The translations under genes and the position numbers were made by a program. Positions 28,098 to 36,724 of a stretch of 64,000 nucleotides of DNA are shown one piece after another. The first letter of the stretch is position 1; each line of letters opens with the position of its first letter. The notes below the pieces were generated by a model. That model ran no database searches. It was not told the DNA's origin and was given only the letters and a program-made list of their open reading frames with translations. The stretch covers positions 1 to 64,000 of the forward strand of contig CACMHW010000001.1 of the NCBI GenBank assembly GCA_902613545.1, written 5' to 3'. Origin of the DNA: an uncultured Pelagibacteraceae bacterium. GTDB lineage: Bacteria; Pseudomonadota; Alphaproteobacteria; Pelagibacterales; Pelagibacteraceae.

Positions 28098-29924
28098 ATG
28101 ACAAACGAAATTAGAAATATCACAATCATTGCTCATGTCGATCACGGTAAAACAACATTAATTGACAGTTTAATGAAGCAAAGTGGATCGTTTAGAGAAA
28201 ATGAAAATGTTGAAGAACGAATAATGGATTCTGGAGAGTTAGAAAAGGAACGTGGTATAACAATTCTGGCTAAACCAACTTCGATAAATTGGAAAAATTC
28301 AAGAATTAATATTATCGATACACCAGGTCATAGAGATTTTGCTGCTGAAGTAGAGAGAGTATTGCATATGGCTGATGGGGCATTATTATTAATAGACTCT
28401 GCTGAGGGTGTTATGCCTCAAACAAAGTTTGTTCTCTCAAAAGCTTTAAAACAAGGTTTAAAGCCAATAGTAATTATAAATAAATTAGATAAAGCTGATC
28501 AAAGAGCTAATGAAGTCTTAGACGAAACATTTGATCTTTTTGTTAATTTAGATGCTAATGAAGAGCAGTTAGATTTTCCAGTTTTGTACGCAAGTGGTAG
28601 GTCTGGATGGGCAACAAAAGATATAGATGGGCCAAGAGAAAATTTAAAGCCTCTTTTAGATTTAATTCTAAAGCACGTAAAACCAACTGTTACAGAAAAA
28701 ACTAAACCTTTCGCAATGCTATCTACTTTATTATATGCAGACAGTTTTTTAGGAAGAAGTTTAGTAGGAAGAATAGCTCAAGGCACAGCAAAAGCTAATC
28801 AACAGATTAAGGCAATAAACTTAGAAGGTAAAAAAGTAGATGAGGGACGATTGACAAAAATTTTCAGATATGAAGGAACTAAGAAAGTTCCAATTGAAGT
28901 AGGAGAAGCAGGAGATATTGTCATTATAGCCGGACTAGAAAAAGCTAACGTCGCGGATACGATTTGTGATCTGAAATTGAATGAGCCAATAAGTGCTACT
29001 CCTATAGATCCTCCGACTATGTCAATTACAATTACAGTTAATAGTTCTCCATTAGCAGGCACTGAAGGGAACAAATTGACAAGCACGCAAATACGTGAAC
29101 GATTAATATTAGAAGCTGAAAATAATGTTGGTATCAATTTTGCAGAAAACGAAAATAAAGACTCTTTTTCAATCAGCGGACGTGGTGAATTAATGTTAGA
29201 AATTCTTTTAACTCAGATGAGACGTGAAGGATTTGAAATGACTGTGAGCCCTCCCAAAGTTTTAATAAAAGAAAATAATGGAAAAAAACAAGAGCCTATG
29301 GAAGAGATCACAATGGATCTAGATGAGGAATACTCCTCAAGAATCATTGACTCAATGAATAAAAGAAAAGGTAAATTAATTGAATTAAAAGATACTGGAA
29401 AAAATAAGAAAAGATTAATTTTTCATGCACCTACAAGAGGTTTAATGGGTTATACAAGTAGATTTTTAACTTTAACTAAAGGAACTGGAGTAATAAATAG
29501 AATCTTTCACTCTTACGGAGACTTCACTGGTGAGATGGAAGGTAGAAGGAATGGTGCTCTGATATCTATGGAAACTGGAAAAGCGGTAGCGTTTGCTATT
29601 TTTAATTTACAAGCAAGAGGTGAAATGCTTGTAACTCACAATGACCCAATTTACGAAGGTATGATTGTTGGTATTTCATCTAAAGCTGGTGATCTTGAGA
29701 TTAATGTTATGAAGGGAAAAAAGTTAACAAATATGAGAACACAAAATACAGATGAAAATATAGTTTTAACTCCGGTAAGAAAAATGGCTATTGCTGAACA
29801 ATTAAGTTTATTAAATACCGATGAAGCTTTAGAAATCACACCACAATCATGTAGACTTAGAAAATTAATTTTAGATCCAAATGAAAGAAAAAGACTATCA
29901 AGGGCAAAAGCCAAGGCTTCTTAA
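28098..29924 (+). CDS. typA: ribosome-associated GTPase TypA/BipA
   Basis: This 608-residue translational GTPase has G1 AHVDHGKTT, switch I ERGITI, G3 DTPGHRDF and G4 NKLDKADQR, followed by EF-G-like domains and the BipA-specific C-terminus. It aids 50S assembly and stress adaptation, especially in the cold. The start ATG aligns with the E. coli start and lies one base after the CCA of tRNA-fMet, so there is no room for a Shine-Dalgarno sequence outside the tRNA. The stop is shared with the convergent transaldolase gene through TTAA. Confidence 0.97.
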   Translation: MTNEIRNITIIAHVDHGKTTLIDSLMKQSGSFRENENVEERIMDSGELEKERGITILAKPTSINWKNSRINIIDTPGHRDFAAEVERVLHMADGALLLIDSAEGVMPQTKFVLSKALKQGLKPIVIINKLDKADQRANEVLDETFDLFVNLDANEEQLDFPVLYASGRSGWATKDIDGPRENLKPLLDLILKHVKPTVTEKTKPFAMLSTLLYADSFLGRSLVGRIAQGTAKANQQIKAINLEGKKVDEGRLTKIFRYEGTKKVPIEVGEAGDIVIIAGLEKANVADTICDLKLNEPISATPIDPPTMSITITVNSSPLAGTEGNKLTSTQIRERLILEAENNVGINFAENENKDSFSISGRGELMLEILLTQMRREGFEMTVSPPKVLIKENNGKKQEPMEEITMDLDEEYSSRIIDSMNKRKGKLIELKDTGKNKKRLIFHAPTRGLMGYTSRFLTLTKGTGVINRIFHSYGDFTGEMEGRRNGALISMETGKAVAFAIFNLQARGEMLVTHNDPIYEGMIVGISSKAGDLEINVMKGKKLTNMRTQNTDENIVLTPVRKMAIAEQLSLLNTDEALEITPQSCRLRKLILDPNERKRLSRAKAKAS

Positions 29925-30619
29925 AATCTAAATCTTGATTTTTTACTATCATTTAAAAAACCTTTAACAGTATCAAGTGTCATAGAGTTAAAGCTTTTTC
30001 CAAATCCATTTATTTGATTTATGACTTTAGGTGGCATAGTAATTATATTGCAATTAATTTGTTTGGCTTGGGTGTAATTGTAAGCTTCCCTAGTGCTGGC
30101 CCAAAGAATTTCAATATTTTTGTTCCTTTTAGTTAAAGAAATACTTTTTTTGAATATCGGAAGTGGATCTTTGCCTTTATCTGCCATTCTTCCAGCAAAT
30201 ATGGAGATAATAGATTTAGTTTTTTTACATAATTTTTTATAAATTTTTTTAGTTTGCTCATACGTGTAGACAGCAGTTATATTTAGTTTGACTCCTTTAT
30301 AGCTTAATTCCTCAATTACAGAACCAGTAAACTTTCCTTTTGAGTTAACGACTGGGATTTTTACATAAACATTTTTACCCCAAGAGTTAATTTCATAAGC
30401 TTGTTCAAGCATATCATTTGAATTATCTGCGAATACTTCAAAAGAAATTGGTTTTTTTTTACAAACCTTTAAAATTTTTAAAGAATAGTCTTTATAATTT
30501 TTTGCACCAGCTGACCTCATTAAACTTGGATTAGTTGTAAAGCCATCAACCAAAGTTTTATTATTAAAAAATTTAATGGTTTCATAATCGGCGATATCAC
30601 AGAATATTTTTGTTCTCAT
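29921..30619 (-). CDS. tal: transaldolase family protein
   Basis: This 232-residue TIM-barrel protein has the N-terminal FCDIADYETIKFF, the motif VDGFTTNPSLM, the Schiff-base lysine in NVYVKIPVVNS, and FAGRMADKGKDPLP. It resembles the short transaldolase/fructose-6-phosphate aldolase group (about 220 residues). It would complement transketolase from this window in the pentose phosphate pathway. It begins one base inside the pntB stop and is likely the last gene of the pnt transcript. Confidence 0.85.
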   Translation of the reverse strand: MRTKIFCDIADYETIKFFNNKTLVDGFTTNPSLMRSAGAKNYKDYSLKILKVCKKKPISFEVFADNSNDMLEQAYEINSWGKNVYVKIPVVNSKGKFTGSVIEELSYKGVKLNITAVYTYEQTKKIYKKLCKKTKSIISIFAGRMADKGKDPLPIFKKSISLTKRNKNIEILWASTREAYNYTQAKQINCNIITMPPKVINQINGFGKSFNSMTLDTVKGFLNDSKKSRFRF

Positions 30620-32022
30620 TAATCTAAATTTTTAACAATATCCTCTGTCATTTTTTTTGCATCTGCAAACAACATTAATGTATTATCTTTATAAAATAAT
30701 TCATTATCTATTCCAGCATACCCAGGTGATAAACTTCGCTTAACAAATAAAACAGATTTACATTTTTCAACATCAAGCACTGGCATTCCAAATATTGGGC
30801 TTTTAGGGTCTGTTTTAGCTACGGGATTTGTTACATCGTTTGCTCCAATTACAAATGCGACATCGGAATTGGCAAAATCATTATTTATATCTTCTAACTC
30901 AAAGACTTCATCATATGGAACATTTGCCTCAGCTAAAAGAACGTTCATGTGTCCAGGCATCCTACCAGCAACAGGGTGTATGGCATACGTAACTTTAATA
31001 TCGTTTTTTTTTAATTTATCTACCATCTCTCTTAAAGCATGTTGAGCTTGCGCTACTGCCATTCCATAACCTGGAACTATGATTACTGATGAAGCATTTT
31101 TCATTAAAAAAGCTGCGTCTTCTGCATTACCACTCTTAACAGGTTTTTGGTCTTTCTTCTGCTTTGTATTATCGGAAGAACTATCTGCTCCAAAACCTCC
31201 AAGTATAACACTTACGAAGGATCTATTCATAGCTTTACACATTATATAAGATAGTATTGCTCCTGAAGATCCTACTAGCGCACCTGTGATAATTAAAGCG
31301 GTATTTTCTAAAGTAAAACCTATTCCTGCTGCAGCCCAACCTGAGTAAGAGTTTAACATTGAAATTACTACTGGCATATCGGCACCACCTATAGGTATAA
31401 TTAATAAAATACCCACTAGAAAAGAAATCATTATTACTGTCCAAAAAATATTTGCTGACTGCGATATGCATAAATAATAAATTAAGACAAAAATTCCGAT
31501 ACCTAGTATTAAATTTAAAAAATGTTGCCCACTAAAAGTTATTGGAGAACCAGACATTATCCCTCTTAATTTTAAGAAAGCTATTATAGATCCAGAAAAA
31601 GTTATTGCTCCTACTGCTGCACCAATAGACATTTCTATTAAACTCGCTAGTTTAATTTTCCCAACAACTCCTAAGTTAAAAGCTTCAGGATTTAGGAAAG
31701 CTGCTATAGCAACAAAAACTGCTGCTAATCCAACTAAACTATGAAAACCTGCAACTAATTCTGGCATTGCGGTCATTGGGATTCTAAAGGCAATAAAAGC
31801 TCCGATTAATCCACCAATTAAAAGAAACATTATTACATAGGTTAATGAAGTAGAAAAATTACCTACTGATAAAAATGTTACTACAATTGCAATTATCATA
31901 CCTGCAATTCCGAAATAATTTCCTTGTCTAGATGTATCCGGAGATGATAATCCTCTTAAGGCAAGAATAAATAGTATTCCAGAAATTAAATAAAAAATTG
32001 CTGATAAATTTGCGGATATCAT
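30619..32022 (-). CDS. pntB: NAD(P) transhydrogenase subunit beta
   Basis: This 467-residue protein has about eight or nine membrane helices in the first 270 residues and a C-terminal NADP(H)-binding domain with IIVPGYGMAVAQAQHAL, YAIHPVAGRMPGHMNVLLAEA and VIGANDVTNPVA. It couples proton entry to hydride transfer from NADH to NADP+. It overlaps pntAB by four bases. Confidence 0.97.
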   Translation of the reverse strand: MISANLSAIFYLISGILFILALRGLSSPDTSRQGNYFGIAGMIIAIVVTFLSVGNFSTSLTYVIMFLLIGGLIGAFIAFRIPMTAMPELVAGFHSLVGLAAVFVAIAAFLNPEAFNLGVVGKIKLASLIEMSIGAAVGAITFSGSIIAFLKLRGIMSGSPITFSGQHFLNLILGIGIFVLIYYLCISQSANIFWTVIMISFLVGILLIIPIGGADMPVVISMLNSYSGWAAAGIGFTLENTALIITGALVGSSGAILSYIMCKAMNRSFVSVILGGFGADSSSDNTKQKKDQKPVKSGNAEDAAFLMKNASSVIIVPGYGMAVAQAQHALREMVDKLKKNDIKVTYAIHPVAGRMPGHMNVLLAEANVPYDEVFELEDINNDFANSDVAFVIGANDVTNPVAKTDPKSPIFGMPVLDVEKCKSVLFVKRSLSPGYAGIDNELFYKDNTLMLFADAKKMTEDIVKNLD

Positions 32023-32330
32023 TTCTTTTTATCTTTTTTTTTTTTATACATTTGAAGCATTCTTTGAGTTACCAGAAATCCCCCAAAAATATTTATTGCA
32101 GCCAGCACAATGGCTAAAAATCCAAAAATGCTTGATATACCAAATATGTTCTCAGACGACCCAGCTAGTGCTGCTATTATTGCACCAACAATTATGACAG
32201 ATGAAATAGCGTTTGTAACAGACATTAAAGGTGTATGTAGAGATGGTGTAACACTCCAAACAACATAATAGCCGATAAAAATTGATAAAATAAAAATACT
32301 TAATCTAAATATAAATGGATCTATTTCCAT
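32019..32330 (-). CDS. pntAB: NAD(P) transhydrogenase subunit alpha, membrane part
   Basis: This 103-residue protein has three or four hydrophobic segments with GYYVVWSVTPSLHTPLMSVTNAIS, the conserved transmembrane stretch of the alpha subunit. In E. coli this is fused to the NAD domain as PntA; in Alphaproteobacteria it is a separate gene as here. The C-terminus is a short lysine-rich tail. Confidence 0.95.
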   Translation of the reverse strand: MEIDPFIFRLSIFILSIFIGYYVVWSVTPSLHTPLMSVTNAISSVIIVGAIIAALAGSSENIFGISSIFGFLAIVLAAINIFGGFLVTQRMLQMYKKKKDKKK

Positions 32331-32332
32331 AA

Positions 32333-33427
32333 TTAAACATCCTCTAGTAATGATTTTGTGATTATCTCGTCCTCTAAATTAATATTAAAATTTTTTTTTT
32401 CTCTACTATATAAGTTTCTTATAAAGCTAAATAAGTTTTTGGCATATAAACTTGAAGCAGTTAGTGGTAAACTATTCATTAGACTTTTTACACCAATCAC
32501 TTTTATTCCCTTAACTGTATTTATTTTCCCGGCCTCTGAGTATGCAGAGTTACCTCCTTGTTCTGCTGCCAAATCATAGACTATAGAGCCAGGTTTCATC
32601 AATTTTACTAAATCTTCGGTTAATATTCTTGGTGCAGGTTTACCAGGGATTAGTGCAGTACAAATAACTATATCATTTTTTTTAAGTGCTTCTTTCATCA
32701 TTTCAGCCTGTTTTTGTTTATAATCATCTGAGGCTTCTTTTGCATATCCACCTGCTGTTTCCATATCTTCTGCTTGATCAACAGTTAAAAATTTTCCACC
32801 TAAGCTTTCAACTTGCTCTTTTGATGCCGCTCTAACATCAGTCGCTGAAACTATTGCACCTAATCTTTTTGCAGTGGCAATCGCTTGTAAACCTGCCACA
32901 CCTGCTCCGATAACCAAAACTTTAGCGGCTGGTACAGTCCCAGCAGCTGTCATCATCATCGGTACAGCTTTTTCAAATTCAGCGACACAATCTACTACCG
33001 CTCTGTATCCAGCTAAATTTGATTGAGATGATAGTACATCCATTGATTGAGCGCGCGTAATACGAGGTAATAATTCAAGTGAAAAAGTTTTAATCTTTTT
33101 TTTTAAAATTTTATCTATTTGAATTTTATTAATTGACGGATTGAGCATTCCAATTAAAATTGTATTGTCTTTTAATAAACTTATTTCATTTTCAGAAGGA
33201 CAATTCACTTTAATTATTAAATCACTTGAGTTTAAAACTTCACTAGAAGAGTCTTTAATTTCTGCGCCAGTTTTTTCATATTCGTTATCCTCGATACCTA
33301 AGTGGGTTGCGTAATTTTTTTCAATTAATACTTTTAGACCTAGTCCTTTAATATTTTTTGCAGTTTCAGGAGTTATGGAAACTCTTTTTTCTAATGCTAA
33401 ATCTTCTTTAATTGAACCTACTATCAT
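32333..33427 (-). CDS. pntAA: NAD(P) transhydrogenase subunit alpha, NAD-binding part
   Basis: This 364-residue soluble subunit has a Rossmann motif VLVIGAGVAGLQAIATAKRLGA near residue 168, RAASKEQVESLGGKFL, and KPGSIVYDLAAEQGGN. It binds NAD(H) and docks on PntAB/PntB. It is two bases from pntAB and 18 bases downstream of the small oxidase subunit IV gene. Confidence 0.97.
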   Translation of the reverse strand: MIVGSIKEDLALEKRVSITPETAKNIKGLGLKVLIEKNYATHLGIEDNEYEKTGAEIKDSSSEVLNSSDLIIKVNCPSENEISLLKDNTILIGMLNPSINKIQIDKILKKKIKTFSLELLPRITRAQSMDVLSSQSNLAGYRAVVDCVAEFEKAVPMMMTAAGTVPAAKVLVIGAGVAGLQAIATAKRLGAIVSATDVRAASKEQVESLGGKFLTVDQAEDMETAGGYAKEASDDYKQKQAEMMKEALKKNDIVICTALIPGKPAPRILTEDLVKLMKPGSIVYDLAAEQGGNSAYSEAGKINTVKGIKVIGVKSLMNSLPLTASSLYAKNLFSFIRNLYSREKKNFNINLEDEIITKSLLEDV

Positions 33428-33445
33428 TTTTAAATTTCTTTGATT

Positions 33446-33556
33446 TTAAAGTAAAGTAACTGCTAAAATTACTAATACAGCAATTACTGCTAGTGTTCCC
33501 CATAACACAAACTTGGTGAAGCCACTATAGGTTTTTTTGAAGTCGTTTTCGCTCAT
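33446..33556 (-). CDS. aa3-type cytochrome c oxidase subunit IV-like peptide
   Basis: This 36-residue ORF is below the track cut-off. It begins MSENDFKKTYSGFTKFVLWGT and continues with a single hydrophobic helix to the stop. The pattern (acidic start, Y-x-x-F-x-x, W-G-T, then a helix) matches the bacterial COX4 peptide of alphaproteobacterial aa3 oxidases, which is often encoded directly before pntA, exactly the position here. It would be a non-catalytic membrane subunit of the terminal oxidase. It starts two bases after the rpmJ stop. Confidence 0.82.
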   Translation of the reverse strand: MSENDFKKTYSGFTKFVLWGTLAVIAVLVILAVTLL

Positions 33557-33558
33557 TT

Positions 33559-33684
33559 CTAGCCTTGACGAGCTTTAAATTTTGGATTTTTTTTATTTAT
33601 AACGTAAAGTTTTCCTCTACGCTTCACAAGTTTAGAGTTTAAATCTCTTTTTTTTAGTGATTTTAATGAGCTAGCTACTTTCAT
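33559..33684 (-). CDS. rpmJ: 50S ribosomal protein L36
   Basis: This 41-residue ORF is too short for the track. It begins [20 protein letters not shown], with the typical C-terminus [14 protein letters not shown]. No cysteines are present, so this is the zinc-free form usual in Alphaproteobacteria. The ATG lies only nine bases after the 3' end of the 5S rRNA, so the mRNA must come from the 5S transcript or carry almost no leader. Confidence 0.95.
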   Translation of the reverse strand: MKVASSLKSLKKRDLNSKLVKRRGKLYVINKKNPKFKARQG

Positions 33685-33693
33685 AAATTACAA

Positions 33694-33810
33694 GCCTGGC
33701 AACGTCCTACTCTCCCATATCTTAAGACAAAGTACCATCGGCGCTGAAGGGCTTAACTTCCGAGTTCGGAATGGGATCGGGTGTGACCCCTTCGCAATAA
33801 TTACCAGGCA
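33694..33810 (-). rRNA. rrf: 5S ribosomal RNA
   Basis: The minus strand reads TGCCTGGTAATTATTGCGAA near the 5' end, then the conserved CCCGATCCCATTCCGAACTC core and GTTGCCAGGC at the 3' end. The ends pair over about nine bases (helix I). No 23S or 16S gene precedes it: upstream are tRNA-Val and polysaccharide genes. This split of 5S from 16S-23S, with a variable region between, is reported for Ca. Pelagibacter ubique. Confidence 0.96.
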
Positions 33811-33814
33811 AAAT

Positions 33815-33843
33815 CTTATAATATTTAAGTCTTATAAAGTAAA
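33815..33843 (-). promoter_or_regulatory. sigma-70-like promoter for 5S rRNA
   Basis: On the minus strand TTTACT (33838-33843) and TATAAG (33815-33820) are separated by exactly 17 bases, and the -10 box ends four bases before the mature 5S end. This offers a promoter private to 5S-rpmJ-pnt, which is expected as the 5S is cut off from the 16S-23S genes. The gap to the start site is slightly short, so the true start may lie a few bases inside. Confidence 0.55.
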
Positions 33844-33871
33844 GGTTTATTATTTGCTGAAAATATAGGAT

Positions 33872-33946
33872 TGGTGGGCGTGATAAGAATTGAACTTATG
33901 ACCTCTACGATGTCAACGTAGCGTTCTACCACTGAACTACACGCCC
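33872..33946 (-). tRNA. tRNA-Val (GAC)
   Basis: The minus strand folds into a cloverleaf: the acceptor GGGCGTG pairs with CACGCCC, the anticodon stem CTACG with CGTAG around loop TTGACAT (anticodon GAC), and the T-arm contains AGTTCAATT. The CCA is encoded. The first ten bases are shared with the 3' end of the upstream glycosyltransferase gene, whose stop codon TAG is formed by tRNA bases 8-10. Confidence 0.95.
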
Positions 33947-34716
33947 ATTCTGAAACCATATTTCTTTATTGAATTTATTGATATTGAAAATATCGATAGC
34001 AAATTATCAATAAAAGAAAATTTGTTAAACACATTGTTATATTTCCATAAATAATAAATACTTTTTAATTTATTTCTTGATCTAGAATTTTTTAAAATCC
34101 TATAATAAGCGTGTGTTTTGTTAAATTTTTTTGCAAATAAATTCTTATTTTTTTTAAAAACTTCACACTTAAAAATATAATCCTCATGTTTTTGAATATT
34201 TCTAAATTTAATTTTTTTTATAATATTCCTTCTTAAAATCATTGTAGAGGTATTTATTGATGAATTTCTACTAAAAGATTTTAAATTCAATATACTAGGG
34301 ACATTTGTGCGTTTTAAGAAATTTTTATTATCTTTATGGAAAGATATATAATCAGTATAACTAAATTTGACATTATTGGCATTCATAAAATTTATTTGGG
34401 AAGATAATTTATTTTTTGGCCAGTAATCATCTGAGTCTAAAAAAGATAAGTAATAAGATTTTGATAATGACATACCTATATTTCTACAAATAGCAGGTCC
34501 TTTATTTTTTTTTAGAAAAATTATTTTAATCTTTTTCTTTTTTCTGAATTTTTTTAAAATTTTTTTAGATTTGTCTCTAGAATTATCGTCAATTATATAT
34601 AATTTCCAATACTTATAAGATTGTTTTAAAACTGATTTAATTGCTTCCTCAATAAATTCTTCTTTATTATAATTGGGCATAATAATATCAACAAAAATCT
34701 TTTTTCTTTTCATCAT
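33937..34716 (-). CDS. GT2 family glycosyltransferase at the island edge
   Basis: This 259-residue GT-A protein has PNYNKEEFIEEAIKSVLKQSY, DDNSRDKS and the metal-binding DxD-type FLDSDDYW near residue 98. It should transfer an activated sugar during surface glycan assembly. The ending is unusual: the last codons (MGV-stop) are supplied by the tRNA-Val gene, as if the coding end was formed by recombination at the tRNA. It starts two bases after the next GT2 gene. The acceptor and donor are unknown. Confidence 0.85.
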   Translation of the reverse strand: MMKRKKIFVDIIMPNYNKEEFIEEAIKSVLKQSYKYWKLYIIDDNSRDKSKKILKKFRKKKKIKIIFLKKNKGPAICRNIGMSLSKSYYLSFLDSDDYWPKNKLSSQINFMNANNVKFSYTDYISFHKDNKNFLKRTNVPSILNLKSFSRNSSINTSTMILRRNIIKKIKFRNIQKHEDYIFKCEVFKKNKNLFAKKFNKTHAYYRILKNSRSRNKLKSIYYLWKYNNVFNKFSFIDNLLSIFSISINSIKKYGFRMGV

Positions 34717-34718
34717 TT

Positions 34719-35627
34719 TTATGTCTCGCCGACTATCCTCCTAGAAACAAAATCTGGAAAGAAAAATATAATTAGCAATTTTAATTTATTTAAATTATTT
34801 GGGTACATAAAAATTTTAAATAAAACTTTCCAATTTCTTTTTTCTTTTACCAATGTGAGGCTAGAGTGAAATCTTTCCCATTCAGTTAATAGCTTTAAAT
34901 CCTCAACGGGTCCAAATATTTCTTTTGATCTAATTTCATTATACCATTTACTAAACTGTATAGATTTTGTTTTAAAGTTTTTTTTTTGCATTTGATTATT
35001 ATGTTGTCTATAAATCCCAATACATTCTTGTACAGCAGCAAATTTATATTTTAATGAAAACCTAAGTACAAAGTCTAAATCTCCTAAATAATTATACTTA
35101 ACTTTAAATATTTCCTTTTCTTTTTGAATGAATTTTTTTCTAATCATAATTGTTAGTAAACCAACAGGATAACTTTTAAGTAAGTTTTTAGTTATGTATC
35201 CCTCAGGTAAGTTTTGCTTTGTAATAAATTGTTTTTTTCTGAATAAACTATCTTTATTATATTTTAAAAATTTTCCATAAACCAACCCAACTTTTTTGTC
35301 TTTAAATTTTTCTAACTGTAATTTTAATTTATTTGGTAACCAAGTGTCGTCAACGTCTAAAAAAGCAACAAAATTACCCTTTGTTTTTTTTATAGCAGCA
35401 TTTCTAGAAACATATAGACTCACCTTTTTTGAAGTATAAAAATATCTTAACCTTTTATCTTTAAAAGATTTGAATATTTTTTCACTTTGATCTGATGAGC
35501 TGTTATTCCAGAAGATTAACTCCCAGTTTTTGTAAGTTTGGTTTAATACGCTGTTTATTGCCTCAACTAAAAATTTTTCTCCATTATGACAATTCATAAT
35601 GATTGATATTTCTGGTTTTTTAACCAT
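34719..35627 (-). CDS. GT2 family glycosyltransferase
   Basis: This 302-residue protein has an N-terminal GT-A domain with ISIIMNCHNGEKFLVEAINS, FWNNSSSDQSE and the acidic FLDVDDTW motif near residue 95, followed by GDLDFVLRFSLKYK, typical of family 2 enzymes of O-antigen or capsule clusters. It is not closely similar to its neighbour beyond the family fold. It lies two bases before the edge GT2 gene and 13 after the SIS isomerase gene, in the transcript that begins at the cobalamin riboswitch. Confidence 0.87.
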   Translation of the reverse strand: MVKKPEISIIMNCHNGEKFLVEAINSVLNQTYKNWELIFWNNSSSDQSEKIFKSFKDKRLRYFYTSKKVSLYVSRNAAIKKTKGNFVAFLDVDDTWLPNKLKLQLEKFKDKKVGLVYGKFLKYNKDSLFRKKQFITKQNLPEGYITKNLLKSYPVGLLTIMIRKKFIQKEKEIFKVKYNYLGDLDFVLRFSLKYKFAAVQECIGIYRQHNNQMQKKNFKTKSIQFSKWYNEIRSKEIFGPVEDLKLLTEWERFHSSLTLVKEKRNWKVLFKIFMYPNNLNKLKLLIIFFFPDFVSRRIVGET

Positions 35628-35640
35628 TATAAATTAATTT

Positions 35641-36210
35641 TCAATTAGGAGGGTACTCACTTTTTCCAATTATAAGATCTACTAAAGATAATAATAAAGC
35701 TTGGTGCGCGTTTTCAATTAAGTTATATGCCTTACTATCAATCCAAAAATTAATATCTCCCAGTTTTGCAAGTTTGTTTTCTTTATCATTACCTGTAAAG
35801 GTTATTATTTTACTGAATTTTTTCTCTTTAGCCTTTTTTGCACCATTTAACATATTTTGAGAATTCCCACCTGCTGAAATTAAGATGACTGCATCATCTT
35901 GGTCACCATAATATTCAATACATTTTTCAACCCATTTATCATATCCAAAGTCATTTGAAAAACATGTAAGCAAATCTGATTCATTATAGTTTACGCATCT
36001 TACTCTTGCATTTTTTGTTAAATCTACACTAAAATGACTTGCGATTGCTGCACTACCTCCATTGCCAAATATCATCGTTTTTTTTCCTAAGTTATTAGCT
36101 TTTAAAAGAATATCGCTTACAGCTATAAGGTTTTTAATTTTTTCACTATCAAAATTTATTATATTTCTTAAATCATTAAAATATTTTTCAAGATACTTTT
36201 GCTTATCCAT
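35641..36210 (-). CDS. SIS-domain phosphosugar isomerase (GmhA-like)
   Basis: This 189-residue single SIS domain protein has MIFGNGGSAAIASHFSVDL near residue 45 and VILISAGGNSQNML near residue 110, like sedoheptulose-7-phosphate isomerase GmhA and DiaA. GmhA starts heptose synthesis, but no hldE, gmhB or hldD is in the window, so a heptose role is not shown. It could isomerise another phosphosugar for the island's glycan. It sits between the DUF6580 gene and two glycosyltransferases. Confidence 0.75.
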   Translation of the reverse strand: MDKQKYLEKYFNDLRNIINFDSEKIKNLIAVSDILLKANNLGKKTMIFGNGGSAAIASHFSVDLTKNARVRCVNYNESDLLTCFSNDFGYDKWVEKCIEYYGDQDDAVILISAGGNSQNMLNGAKKAKEKKFSKIITFTGNDKENKLAKLGDINFWIDSKAYNLIENAHQALLLSLVDLIIGKSEYPPN

Positions 36211-36232
36211 AACTTTAATAAAATTTGAATAG

Positions 36233-36718
36233 TTATTGTCTTACCATTTTAAATTGATAAATTTTATAAAAAATTTCAATTAAAAATGAGAATAATATTG
36301 TTGATATTGCGCTATAGGCAAAAAATGGAATAGCAGCGGTATAGCAGGAAATTATTCCATTTAATGAATATTCGTACATTCCAGAAATCCAAACACCAAA
36401 ATTTGTCACTATGAAAAAAATAATAGCTCCTACAAGTGCACCTGATAATCTTTTGATTAATGTCTTCCCAAAAAAATTAGAAATCAAACCAATTAAAAGT
36501 ACACTTCCCCATGTAAAAAAAGTGCCATAATGATATCCAATCACTAGATCAGTTATTGCGAAACTTAAAATAACAGCTGGTATATATTGCCTGCCAAAAA
36601 TAGCCGGTACGTAAAAACTCAATGCAATAAGACTAGTAAAATTTGGAGGATGAGGAACAAATCTACTAACCGCGAGCGCCAAGAAAATTCCTAAACAGAT
36701 GCTTATTTTTTCCATCAT
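36233..36718 (-). CDS. DUF6580-like integral membrane protein next to btuB
   Basis: This 161-residue protein has about five membrane helices and begins MMEKISICLGIFLALAVSRF, with HPPNFTSLIALSFY, features I associate with DUF6580 proteins. Size and topology resemble S components of ECF vitamin transporters. It starts six bases after the btuB-like receptor gene under the cobalamin riboswitch, so a part in moving cobalamin or a precursor across the inner membrane is a reasonable inference. No BtuCDF or ECF ATPase genes are in the window. Confidence 0.65.
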   Translation of the reverse strand: MMEKISICLGIFLALAVSRFVPHPPNFTSLIALSFYVPAIFGRQYIPAVILSFAITDLVIGYHYGTFFTWGSVLLIGLISNFFGKTLIKRLSGALVGAIIFFIVTNFGVWISGMYEYSLNGIISCYTAAIPFFAYSAISTILFSFLIEIFYKIYQFKMVRQ

Positions 36719-36724
36719 AAATGT

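Noticed and set aside
33685-33946. Complete rRNA operon in the window
   Set aside because: Only 5S is present; no 16S or 23S sequence is seen on either strand.
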